In this document: piece after piece, positions 23,749 to 34,891 of the stretch | Numbering within the stretch: position 1 is the first letter of the stretch | Layout of the letters: every line of letters starts with the position of its first letter | Source of the DNA: Sambucus nigra | Lineage: Eukaryota; Streptophyta; Magnoliopsida; Dipsacales; Adoxaceae | Direction: 5' to 3' | Assembly (NCBI GenBank): GCA_949130495.1 | Contig: OX422221.1 | Coordinates: 146,911,405-146,975,404 of the forward strand | DNA length: 64,000 nt | Translations under genes and position numbers: made by a program | The notes under the pieces: generated by a model | Databases searched by the model: none | What the model saw: only the letters and a program-made list of their open reading frames with translations | Told to the model about the DNA's origin: nothing

Positions 23749-25804
23749 TCAACCTCCATGATGAACTCGCTTTCCCCGATGATGAGTAGTCCCAGAACTA
23801 GAACCCTTATTTGAGGTGGCAGGTGGCACAAAGAAGGAAGGATACACTTCTTGATGTACCCATACATGGAGGGAATCAAATCCTTGATACCCACCAGCCA
23901 GTTGGTCGGCAACGAAACATACTATAAGCAAAACAAGAAAAGACAATTTTGTCAAAAAAATCAGCAAAAATAGAAAAAAGAAAGAGAAAGAATATACCTC
24001 AGGTCAGAGGGCTTCATTCGTAAGACCATCAACCCAGACACCTATGCATTCGTATGGTGCGGCACTCTCAATGACTCCCCACTACTCATCGAAAATTGTA
24101 AGAAGAGGGAGTAACGTAAATAATTAGAACCTCCTCTGATGTACGACCACTCGTGTTGTTGATCGATCCCACCGGTGCACTGTTACTCCTACCCAAAGTC
24201 GTGGAGAGTGTAGGAATGTTCTCTACATTATAGATATAGGAGGGCATTGATCATCTCATCACAAAGTATAACTAATCATAGCTTGCCATTGTATCCGTAT
24301 AGTGCGTATGGGTCTCTCCAATTATCGCTTTTGTCCTGGCATCATCAGACATCTGTCTCACCCGCCTCATATACATAAGGGATCCAATGCTGGGACCTCC
24401 ACCTCCTCCTCCATGATATGCCTCACCAACCTCTCTCCCAGGTACCAGACATACCTGAACTCGTGTGCAATCAATCGCCGTATCTGCGCATGTATGCCTT
24501 AACCCCCATGTCCCGTGAAGACATCACCCAGGGGTATAAGGTCGCCTGCAATTCCCAATAGAGAGTCAATATATAGTCAAGAAATAAAGATGAAAATAGA
24601 ACTGAAAAAGGTAAAAATATAACCTTCTCTCTTCTTAGGCCATTTAGAATTGATCACATGTTCGCCAAAGATAATGACTGATTCGACCGCTGGTTGGACT
24701 TTTGCCATCGGAACACCCAATAGAAGTCCCCATAATCCTTATCTTTCAGGGCCATCAACCTCGGATTGTGACCAATAACCTCATAGAGCCACATCTGCAA
24801 AATACAGGAATTAACAAAAAGAATAAAAGAAGAATGCAAGGAAATGCAAAAAAAAAAAATAATCCAAAGTTACCTCCAAAAGATACGTGGCTCCCATAGA
24901 AGTTTTTCGCTAACATCGGTTGTAAGCATCCAAAAAAGAATAAAGGTATGCGAAAGTCAGGCTCCCCCAATCATACAGCTGGATGTTAAAAATCATCCTC
25001 AAATACGGCAAGAACCAAAGATGGAAGATATTGTCGCTCGTCTTAAGCAAGAAACCAGCAAGAAAAATCAAAATAAACATATTGGGCATATATCTCACCT
25101 TTTGCCCATCAATTGCATCCACCCTCTTCCTCAAAAGTACCTCTCTCAAAAAATAATTCCGAATGGAATCCCCTGACACGCCTCTACCCATGTCTCCCAT
25201 AGTCATCTGCACTACCTCCGGTGTCACCCTTAAAGTATGATACCCCATTATTTGGAACCCCTCGTAATTCATCCCCTATAGCTGCTAGAACAATCATCTC
25301 CCCGAACCTAAGATGCAATGTGTGGGTAGTCTCCCACCACCTCTCCCCAAGAGCATATAACATAACAGGGGAGTGCGGTGTCTCATCCAAAGCCTGCGCT
25401 AATAGGAAAAACTTGACGTATTATACCATCCGGCGTACAACAATCGAGATATTCTCCCAAATCTCCTTTAACGCAGTCATCCCCCAAGACCGAATGCTTG
25501 AAGAAGCTATGTCAATCATCAAGAAAACCAAAAAAAAATGTCATTAGCACAAGGAATAAAGAGAAAAGTAAATTATAAGACCAAGAGTAACCATACTTAC
25601 ATAGCCACCAGGGTTCTGCACCCTAGGTGAACAGTGATATGAGAGATCACGTAGCAGGATATGCTCATAAGCTAAAGGCTCAAACAAATAAAAATTATTC
25701 TCACTAACCAATTCAAGGGGCACCCTAGACCGCTACTCACGTTCGGCCGAATCATGAACGGCCAACCACTCGTTGTTGTACACCTTGCTTGAAGAACCAA
25801 CCAT
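23749..25804 (-). pseudogene. antisense plant mobile domain (PMD) gene with introns, in the Ogre/Tat-like element
   Basis: Starts MVGSSSKVYNNEWLAVHDSA at 25804, downstream of hairpin-bearing sequence. The first intron is probably 25507-25600 (GTAAGTATGG...GACATAG on the - strand). A second exon holds the diagnostic PMD blocks ALGERWWETTHTLHLRFGEM (about 25360-25300), then YMPNMFILIFLAGFLL and YDWGSLTFAYLYSFLDA (about 25090-24925), then YGDFYWVFRWQKSN (about 24738-24697). The last exon, after another intron ending TATAG near 23917, encodes LAGGYQGFDSLHVWVHQEVY and stops at 23749. In-frame stops (near 25734 and 25428) and shifts show decay. PMD proteins occur in host silencing and meristem factors (MAIN/MAIL) and as extra antisense ORFs of Tat retrotransposons just upstream of the 3' LTR, as here. 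Exact function is unknown. Confidence 0.7.
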
Positions 25805-26359
25805 TTGAATTTTTGAATAAAAAATGACTTAATAATGATTTTTAGAGAGAAAGCAAAAGATTTAAACACTTGAAGGTGTGAAAAATGAGGAGGGTTGTCC
25901 CTTTTTTATTGAAGGTTAAATGGCCTACCGATCAGCATCCCCTAAGCCTTACCAATCGACAATCGCCTTTTACTCTTCCTAAGGAAGCCCATGAGTCCAT
26001 GCTATTACCGGTTGTCATCCCATCAAGCCTTCCTATCGGCAGTCCCCTAAGATTTTGTACAGAAAATGCCACAAAATGACAAAAAATGCAGAAATTGCCC
26101 AAATTTTTTCCAAGAATCCCTAAAAAATATGGAACATTATTTTTCCTCAAGAAATTCATTTTTGGAGCACTATGCCCCTTATAAACTCTCCAAATCCCCA
26201 GCTGGATTAAACTTACACTTTTATCCCCATCATACTCCATAGTGAAACCAAATATACGCTCGCATCCAAGTCCATTACAATTCCCCAATGGAACTACAAG
26301 TGCACCCGCACCTCCAAGATAATTTCCCCAAAGAGAACTATTCCCTGAACTTTGAATCA

Positions 26360-26744
26360 ATGTCATCGGAATTAACCTCATCCATTAGAATCGATGGTCA
26401 CAACTTAAGGCCCTCACAATTGACCTTGACCTATAAAATTGGTCTTCCAAACTTTACGTCCTTGGAATTGACCTCAACCCGCAGAATTGGTTGTCATAAC
26501 TTTATGTCCTCAAAATTGACATCGTCCTGCAAAATTGGTCATCAAAACTTTAGGTCCTCAGAATTGACCTCGTCTCGTAGAATCGGTCTCCCCAAATTTA
26601 GGTCTTCAAAATTAACCTCGGCCCTCAAAATTGGTCTTCAAAACTTTAGGTCATCAGAATTGACCTTGGCCCTTAGAATTGGTCATCACAACTTTAGGTC
26701 CTCAGAATTGACCTTGGCTTGCAGAATTGGTAACCCTAACAATA
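26360..26744 (+). repeat. 48-bp minisatellite, eight units
   Basis: Units start near 26360, 26408, 26456, 26504, 26552, 26600, 26648 and 26696. Each contains a TCAGAATTGACCT-like and an AGAATTGGTC-like phrase. Because 48 is a multiple of three it stays open and encodes a 16-residue repeat (SSELTxxxRIGxxNFR); this is a repeat artefact, not a gene. The 5' LTR lacks this array in the visible part. Confidence 0.9.
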
Positions 26745-27392
26745 CACGAATCGGCCTAATGGTACCGACGAATTATCTGTTTTACCTTGAAATTGGATCT
26801 AGAGGACATCAGGCACTCTCGAGTCCCATTTGACTCTAGTTAACTCTCCATATTAAGCAAATACTATTAAATCTTTAAGGAATATGAATTACCTTTCCAA
26901 CGGTCTGTCTCATTTGTGAATCGGCCTTACGATACGGACGAACGACCTAGTTTGCTTTAAAGGGTCATTGGGAGTTTTCAGGCTCCATTTAACCTTGGTT
27001 AAATTTTCAAACCGAATGAAGCTAAATGAAATCCATAAGGTAACTGAATACCCTTTCTAATTGTCCAGCCCATTCATGAATTAGCCTTACGGTTTGAACG
27101 AACGATCCTTTTTCCTTAGAAAACTTCCATTATAATGACGAATGGTTACTTATGGGTCTCGTTTAACCTCATTAAACTCTTGAACCTGGGAGTGGCCCAT
27201 GGATTCTTAAAGGTATCTGAAAACCCTATCAAATGGTCCATCCCTTGTGCAATTTTTACTTACGGTTCATATTTTATGATTATTTTTCCAAAAACTTATC
27301 CTAGACTATCGAACCCTGCCTATCGGTAGTGTGCCTAAGGGGCTATGACAATAAGAAGTTTAGGAAAATTTCGATCGGCTCCCCCTTGTACC

Positions 27393-27400
27393 TATAAATA
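27393..27400 (+). promoter_or_regulatory. TATA box of the Ogre/Tat-like 3' LTR
   Basis: TATAAATAGAGCCC matches the 5' LTR box at 1783. Confidence 0.6.
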
Positions 27401-28069
27401 GAGCCCAAAACCACACTTTGAAAGGCACACCTGAATATCCCTCTCAACAATTCAGAGAACATTCTCTCTAATTCAGAGTTGTTCCCTTCCAAAAAAGCCC
27501 ATTTTCCGCATTCCATTACATCGTTTTCATATTTCATTTTGTAAATTACCCCATCTCCTCAAGCCACCTTCATCTCGTTGCAAGATCGGCGTATCTGCAC
27601 TCCAGATCAACTTCAAGTATTCATAAGGAGATCCAATTCTCCATCAATTTCTCTAAATTCTCTTATAATTGTAATTGTTGCTTTATTTATACTTAAGTAC
27701 TTTATTTCATTGCATCACATACATTAATCTCAAATCTTTATTAGTATTATTTGCACATACTTTATTTTCATAAAACCTAAAAAGAAGAAAAATAGGGTTT
27801 GTCTGTAAATTCCAAAAGAGGGATTCTCACTACACATTCTCACTCTTAAAGCACGTTTATCTCTACACACACATATAAAAGAAATCCCCCATTTGGATTT
27901 ATGCATTAACCCCTACCCCGTGTTATATTCGAACTACGTGAACTTTGATGCACCTTAGGCTACATTGGCATCTTGGATAAATCCTGAGACTCGATTCCTC
28001 CCTTATGCGGATTTGAAATATTGTTTTCAAATATATATTTATACACACACACACACATTAGGGTATGCC

Positions 28070-30108
28070 CATGCCTAATGGTACAATGATATTTGGGAAA
28101 GCTAACAAAACCACAACAAAATAACGGTCGACTCAACTCAATTTCAATACGAATAAGTTCAATTTTAAAAAAATTGGAGAGCGTTACCTTTATTTATAGG
28201 ACTATCCACCTGTTTAAGGTATAAAAAACACTTCAACAATCAAATAAATAATCACTCATGAACCTTGTATAAAGTATGCCGCCTATTCAACAATATTCCA
28301 TATCCATAAAATGTAAAACCTAACAATTTAAATAAAAGTTCACCCGATATAAGAAGCAAATTAATATTGGCGTATAACGTTCGGTTCAAATGTGTAAATT
28401 GCACCATTTCAATTTACTAATAGCAAAACGAACTTACATAAAGCAATGCATTAACTTCTACTTAGTTATGAAAATGGTACAAAGAATCTTTGTTCACAAT
28501 CGTCTAACAAACACCATAACTCTCTACAATTAAGCACATCCCACCTTTTATATGATCCAAAAGGAAAAAAAAATTCAGTACAATATATCAATGAAGATAA
28601 TAAAGTTTAAAGTATGCACCATAATGTTAGGTACAAAATTTAAAACATCTTAAAATCAGTATTTATCGACGTAAGATGCAAGTTGAGTAAGGATAACAAA
28701 ACCACAGTATCTCGTGCCAATTGGAACGATGATATAACCCTTTGGTGTGTCATTCCGTACTTACTAAAATTATACTCATCTTCCCTTTTTCACCCTCAAG
28801 CGGTTGAAACTTGCATTCTTCCCATAAAACCTTTCAAGCAAGAAAAAATAATCATTTGTAACCGAAGAATATTAAAAGGTGCAAAATAATTGATGAAATT
28901 TATACCAATAGATATATTGATTTCGCCTAATATCCGAAGATTATCTTAATAAATCAATCCAGAAATCATAATTTACCCCAAGTGTACTTGTCCATACAAC
29001 ATGCCCCAAGAAATAAAGCAACACTATCTTGACCCAACCAAAACCACAAACATAAACACTCATAAAATACTAAAATCACAACCCAACACCACATAAAAAG
29101 CCCAAAATAAACACTAATTATGTGCCCAGTTAAACCTTTCTCTACGAAAATATAATAGATTCTCAAGTCTTATATACATTATAAAAAATAAAGAAATAAA
29201 AGTAAACTTGACTGAAGTAAAACCACATTTACTTTTTAAAGTAAAATCATCCAAATAAATTGCAACTCAATTATAAATTCTTCAAAATAGAACATGTGAT
29301 GGCCTTGGAAAAAATACAATGCACAACCTTCCTCTTGAACATTTTAACCATATACTTTAATCATTAAAGGAAAATACAATATATTTTTCATTATATCAAT
29401 GTTGTGTAGAAAAGGCTTAACAAAATACCATTGTTCACATTACCCATTCATAAGTCAAGTGTTAAGTCCTCAACTGAAAGGGTTAAAAAGGTGAGAATCA
29501 GTGGTTCCCCAAGTTCAACATCTATAACATACAAATTATTTCCTATTATTTGTTTCTTTCTTTTAAGTGATCAACTGACTATAAATCCAGATATGCTAAA
29601 TATGCTAATCTAACATAACTTTAATATTTATTTTCAACAAACAAAATGGAATAAATCTATCTCGTAATGAATATTATTTCTCTTTATGTATCAAACCTTG
29701 GATTATAAACTTAATAATGCTAAATCACAATAATTCTAAATCTACCTAAAGAACGCACATAAAGTGAACATAAAGGAGTCATTTATAACTACTCAACATA
29801 TAGGATACACCTAAAGGTAATACATCAACTTGTATCATACTCCATTTGAGGCTTGACTCTTGTGTACTTTTTAAGTTCTGTAACAAAGCTTATGAGATGC
29901 AAGAAATTACAATCACACGTAAAAAATTGTTTTGTCCCAATACTGCTTAATTAAATGATGTCCAAAATAGACTTTTAACAACCTACACACATAAAGCTAA
30001 TATAAATGACCAACGTTCAAAAACCAGCCCCAATAAAACATATACAGTTCCACCAAGAATCATATTGTGCAGCATTTTAAATCTCTCTACTCTCAGTCTC
30101 ATACTTAA
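28070..30108. other. AT-rich stretch without recognisable genes
   Basis: Both strands lack motif-bearing open frames over 70 codons. Short frames such as 28683-28889 have no recognisable content. Confidence 0.5.
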
Positions 30109-30300
30109 GTGAACAATGGGTTGATTAAGTCCATCAATCCCACTTTAGTCAATGATATTGGTAATAAAATGTTCACTACCAGTCCCAATGATATTGAAAT
30201 TGAAAAGTCCATTTTTGCTTTGAGACCCCACTATGCTCCTGGTCCTGATAATTTTCCAGGCCTATTTTATCATAAATGTTGGAATATCATTAAGTGTGAT
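30109..30300 (+). pseudogene. fragment of a plant L1-type LINE reverse transcriptase
   Basis: An open frame of 114 codons starts here, but only the first 64 look like LINE. The block EIEKSIFALRPHYAPGPDNF then PGLFYHKCWNIIK matches the conserved N-terminal RT segment of plant LINEs, where APGPDGF is nearly invariant. The rest of RT, the endonuclease and any poly-A tail are missing. A residual fragment, not functional. Confidence 0.75.
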
Positions 30301-31123
30301 GGATCGCTGATTATGAATTGGGAAGGTGTGTCCAATTTATCTCTCTTTCTTATTTTTCAAGATTTCCTTAAATTTTATGTTGTTGGATGTGTTTTGCATA
30401 TTTTGATGATTGTATATGATCAACATTTCTTTTTTATTGAATGTGATGGTTAAATATAAGTGTATTGTGCAACTATGGGACCTGAGAGATATTGGATGTA
30501 CCTACACATGATACACGTGACCAAGAGTTTTCTCTCAAGTATGATATTCCAACGCATCAAACCTGCCCAACTTCTACAGCAACCGGGACGGTGAAATTTT
30601 AAACCTAAGGAGGTAGCTCTTAAATGACAGTAGACATTTTGTGACGGTCGAAAAAGTGAGGCAATCGAGCCCTGTCTACACGATGGTTCAGTACCGGAGC
30701 TCTAATTGATATTTCTACATAATCCCTCCAATAACTATATTGCATGCTACTGTGTTTGCATACTTCTTCATCCCAGTAGTAGAGAAAATTTGAAAGAGTT
30801 GTACTTCTTGCATAAGATAGTACAAATTACATACTAGTTACTTCGCGTGGATTGAGTGGAGCAGAGAGAAGGTGAAATATTCCAAGATACTTCAAAAAAT
30901 GTACTACCACCTCTATGAGCTGAATGAATTTTGATGACCGAACTTCAAAAAAATAGATTAGTTGAAATATTTCATTCTTAGCATCACTACTATAGGCATG
31001 TATGTTGTGAGCTGACTGAATTTCGATGACGCAAAGTAAATGTACTACCACCTCTGTCACAACAGACTTGATTTTTCTCTAGTTACATTTGCTAATCTTT
31101 TACACCCTTTTTGAGTAATATCT
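30301..31123. other. non-coding stretch between LINE and LepA fragments
   Basis: Contains a direct repeat (GTACTACCACCTCT at about 30901 and 31042; GAGCTGA.TGAATTT twice). No gene recognised. Confidence 0.4.
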
Positions 31124-31676
31124 TCACAATACCTCCTTTTCAAGTTTTAAAACAACCATGAATGCTTCTTGAGGTACATCTACTTTTCCAATGGACTTCA
31201 TTCTCTTCTTACCTTCAACCTGTTTCTTGAACAATCTCTTTTTCCTTGAGATTTCCCCACCATAGCATTTGGCTAACATCCTTTCTTACAGCTGACAAAG
31301 TTTCTCTAGCAATCAATTTAGAACCTATGCATTCTTGGATTGGTACTTTAAAAATTTATCGTGCATAAGTTCTTTTCGCTTTGTGACAAAGCCCTCCCGC
31401 TACACATGCCTTGTATTTATGCACAATATTTGCAAAAGGTTCCACCTGATCATCATTAATTAGAATGTCAATCTTGATCAATTCACTTTCCTTATACCCG
31501 AGAGAATAATACTCCATGTTGGCATAACCTTTAGTTCTTGACTTTACCTGATCAAAGAAATCATCTTCGATCTTCAGCAAGCTCCATTAGTGGACCCATA
31601 TAATCTTCAATGGCACTTGACATCTCGGGCTCAAACTTCCATGCCGCATCATTAAGTTGCAGCTGCTCGAACACAT
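31124..31676 (-). pseudogene. C-terminal fragment of plastid translation factor LepA/EF4
   Basis: On the - strand, LQLNDAAWKFEPEMSSA (from about 31670) is followed directly by DYMGPLMELAED. In the real protein these are separated by roughly a hundred residues, so an internal deletion is present. Further on are DDFFDQVKSRTKGYANMEYY and ELIKIDILINDDQVEPF (31580-31420), VPIQECIGSKLIA (about 31350-31312), [16 protein letters not shown] and [13 protein letters not shown], ending VLKLEKEVL and a true stop at 31124-31126. Several frameshifts are visible. LepA is a ribosome-associated GTPase; the C-terminus LKLEKEVL fits the chloroplast-targeted plant form rather than the mitochondrial one. No introns interrupt the fragment, suggesting a processed or captured copy. 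Confidence 0.85.
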
Positions 31677-33878
31677 CAAGTTACTCCCGAGATTGGCCTT
31701 AATCAACAAGAAACAGGCCATATAAAACCATTCCGTGATACCTGCTCAAATTTTTCCCTCGTGTCAAAACCCATAATTGAATTAAACTGAGAAATACATT
31801 AAAAATTACCAACAACAAAACTAACTCAAATTCCAAAATCTAAAACCTATTCCCATAGCATAAAAGTTAGAAAATTTCCATCAAATATGTTATAGTATAA
31901 CAAACGATTACTATAGGAAAATTGATGGATTCCTAACTTATTCCGTAAAATTCTCCTAGTTAAATATGCATACATAGAACATATGTAAAAAAATTCAGTA
32001 ATAACCATTTCCCCTCTGTGTAAACATGAGTTTCGTTGTCCAATCTATCAAAAATAATAATTTCCCAAATTCTTTAGCAACTCAAAAAACATCAAAAATT
32101 AGTAATACATGCATAGGTACAGTGGCTTAGGCTTTTATGTACCCTGTGAGACTGATACTTGTTATACAATTCAAAATGTATCCAAATTACTAACTTGTTT
32201 AATGAGCTATTTAGTCAGCAAATAATGCATGCAAGTATGATTTAGGTCATACATTGATTCATCTTCATTTAAAAAAAAACATTTGTACTGTTTGCATTCT
32301 CTCCAACACTTATTATAAGTTCTACCAAAAGGAGCATTTTACATAATTGCTTGCACATACAGTTTTATTTTCCAACTTCACAAAATAAGAAGACTCAAAC
32401 GTAAAAGTTACTAAAGTAGGATTCACCAACAATTACTATACTTACCAAAATACTGCCCACCAGTTACTAAAATACTGCCCATCGGTAGTATTCCCCAAAA
32501 GTTATTAAAGTTTACTAAAATTACCAAAGTAATGCCCTAACAGTTACTATTTATAAAATAATGCATCCATCGCTCTATCGATTATCATCATAAGGGGAAA
32601 AATAGAGATATACCTATTATAAAGCCTATGATAGTCTGGAAGTCACTAATCACAAAGGATTTTATTATTTTCAATATAAGTCAATTGTTATGTCAAGATA
32701 GTGGAGAATATTAAATGACTTCTTGTCAAACCGTATCATGAGCTACAGTGAAGTTAAGAGAAGTTTCAATATGAGCTCGTGCTCTTTGTCTTTTAATAAT
32801 AATAAAAGAGGAAAATTAGCATTTGGGGTAATGACTACAGATTCTAGCACATATACCTTTAAAAACTTATACATACAGATGAGTAACAAACAAATCTAGA
32901 TCATTAAGAGAGAAAAAAAATGTAAAGTTACATTATAAATGTGAAAGATAACATGAACTTGTAGGCAAAGAACTTCTAGTGGAATCTCAAACAGTAAAAT
33001 GATGATTTTAGTTTTGCATAGAAGTCCCCATTTTGTGTGTTTTCAAGTTTCGAAACAGAGACCAATTTCGTGTGATTCCAGGTTAAGAAACAAACTCACC
33101 TATAGCGGCACCGTCAAACATCAAAACTGTTGCAAATAATTTCAACTAACGTAAACATTGAAATCAAATCAATTTGTAAACAAAGAAAAAGCATATATGA
33201 TCTAAACCAGAAAACAAAAAAAATGCAAAATAAGAATTCCATAAAACAAAAATGATGTGTGGAAAATACATATTTGTGAACTGAGAAAATATCTTCCTTG
33301 CTTTTGGCTTGAAAAGGAAGTGGATAGAGGAACCGCAAGAATGCCGTACCTTAATATATTTGTACCTAACATTCAAGAAAATGCACAAATTTAACCAAAA
33401 TCATTCCAAACTCCTTACAAAATGATGTACAACTACTGAATTGTGAATACAATATGATTCAAGAGTAAAAAATATATTGTTAAGGGTTTTTTGTACACAT
33501 TTACAGTGAAGGGTCGAAGTGCAAGATCTAGTATAGAAATTGGGTCTCCTTGTTCAGTAATACAAATTGGGTTTGCTTGTTCTCCACACATTTCAACTTG
33601 GAACCAAAGATCTGGTACATAAACCAAAACAAAGATATCATAAATCAATAATGAAAATAATACAAATTGGCAAAGAGATCGAAAAACTGTTGAAGCCGTT
33701 AAAAGAAAAATGTGCAGATCGAGAAACCATGCCTCAGAGAGATTTAGAGAGTCGTTGCAAACTTAAGTTTTCCTTAAAATAACCACCAAAGATAACTATA
33801 TCTGATTAATAAAATAATATGGCTAACACGAAACTTTAGTTTTCCTTACATTACCTTTGGACCATTTTATTTCACAGT
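31677..33878. other. AT-rich stretch without recognised gene
   Basis: No conserved motif on either strand. A GTTACTAAAATACTGCCCA phrase is repeated near 32440-32560. A - strand open frame at 33433-33648 has no recognisable domain. Confidence 0.45.
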
Positions 33879-34217
33879 TTAATAGAAAGAGGGTATTGTC
33901 TCACCAAATCTGAAAATAGAGAAAACCCAACAGAAAAAGCGATCGACTCTTTCAGCTATGACCTCAGACGAAGCTCGACTGGGGAGCTTCGAAGTTGAGG
34001 CTGGCAGCGGGGTGAAGAGAGAAGAGCGTCGATGGTTGAAGGAGGGTTTTTGGTTTGAGAGACTGGAGTAAATGAGGAGAAAATAGGTCTTTTCCCAACT
34101 TTTAAGACATTCAGATAGGTCAAATACTATTTTAGCCTTATTTTTGAATTTTGAGCAAAAGTGAAAATTAAATTTGAGTGTGAAAAAAGAGAGGGATTTC
34201 AAATGTTTCAAGGGCAA
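33879..34217 (-). pseudogene. leader-like or first-exon-like captured fragment, identity unknown
   Basis: A 112-codon open frame on the - strand has a CT-rich, gene-like base composition unlike its AT-rich surroundings (CTCCAGTCTCTC, CTTCTCTCTTCACC) and ends near a plausible splice donor after TTTTCAGATTTG. Serine-rich content (SLFTPLPASTSKLPSRASS) resembles a transit peptide. It could be the 5' end of a captured host gene, possibly the same source as the LepA fragment, but nothing proves it. Confidence 0.3.
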
Positions 34218-34287
34218 AATAGGTTGTACATGAAAGACTCATATAAATGACATCCTCATTTGATCTTATGACATACATAAGTTTTCT

Positions 34288-34291
<4 letters not shown>

Positions 34292-34364
<73 letters not shown>
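34292..34364. repeat. (AT)n microsatellite at the insertion point in the 3' LTR
   Basis: A pure AT run of 73 bp, twice the length of the matching tract in the 5' LTR. Confidence 0.95.
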
Positions 34365-34366
<2 letters not shown>

Positions 34367-34891
34367 TTAATGAATTCCATATTCTTTCATGCTTGTGTTT
34401 TATCCGATATATATAACGACTTTTGATTCGGCAAACCTCACATTATATTTTGAATTATTATTTTAGGGATCACTCCTAAGGATGAATTCACTCTGTCCTT
34501 TTCTATGATGCGAGTTGAATGATTTCATTATCCATTTATATTATGCACATAAGCATAGACATCATGGAGTATAATAGGAGATTATTAACACATTCCCATG
34601 AGAGATCGAAAGGGCAGGATGGGTGCCTAACACCTTCCCATTTTGTAACTTAGTCCCCAATCTTTGAACTACTTGGTTTTTCAAACATCAGTATTGTCCT
34701 TAACATCTTTCTCTCGAGGAGGCAACATTTATTTTGCCTATTTTGTGGAAAATAGGCTGGTGACTCTATCCTTACACGTTATCCTACGGTGATGATGGCC
34801 GAGCGCCCTTAGAAAGGGTGAAATCCCGCATGCATGCTGAAGGGAACCCTTGGAAAGGATAAATAAAGGGGGATACCCCTAGTGATGGACA
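34365..34891 (+). mobile_element. right part of the Ogre/Tat-like 3' LTR
   Basis: CTTAATGAATTCCATATTCTTTC onward aligns with 2426-2966 and ends GATGGACA at 34891, the same last bases as the 5' LTR (2959-2966). After this, sequence diverges: no primer site follows, as expected of a 3' LTR. Confidence 0.75.

Larger units (their letters stand above)
25898..28055 (+). mobile_element. left part of the Ogre/Tat-like 3' LTR
   Basis: Begins after a purine-rich AAAAATGAGGAGGG tract (about 25884-25897). From about 26740 it aligns with the 5' LTR (LTR sub-repeats, CCTGCCTATCGG at 27314, TATA at 27393, and the ATTCAGAGTTGTT to AAGCACGTTTATCTC stretch). It is broken near 28055 in an AT/CA-rich tract where foreign DNA begins. 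The exact start is inferred. Confidence 0.6.
28056..34285. mobile_element. 6.2-kb insertion in the 3' LTR, class unknown, carrying gene fragments
   Basis: The 5' LTR reads straight through an (AT)n tract (2392-2425). In the 3' LTR the equivalent flanks are separated by this segment, which starts with (CA)n then ATTAGGGTATGCCC and ends GTTTTCTACTTTA before the (AT)n run. Inside are a LINE RT fragment, a plastid LepA fragment and a CT-rich leader-like stretch, the last two on the - strand. Mixed cargo suggests gene-fragment capture. No clear terminal repeats or target duplication were found, so the class is open. Confidence 0.55.

Noticed and set aside
25932..26381. 149-codon - strand frame
   Set aside because: Overlaps the start of the 3' LTR and the antisense gene upstream region; no recognisable domain and a biased, LTR-like composition.
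26288..26833. 181-codon + strand frame with 16-residue repeats
   Set aside because: Produced by a 48-bp minisatellite inside an LTR; no promoter or domain.
28056..34285. Helitron as the class of the nested insertion
   Set aside because: A CTAA end before T is present on the - strand, but no convincing hairpin or 5' TC end was found, so the class was left open.
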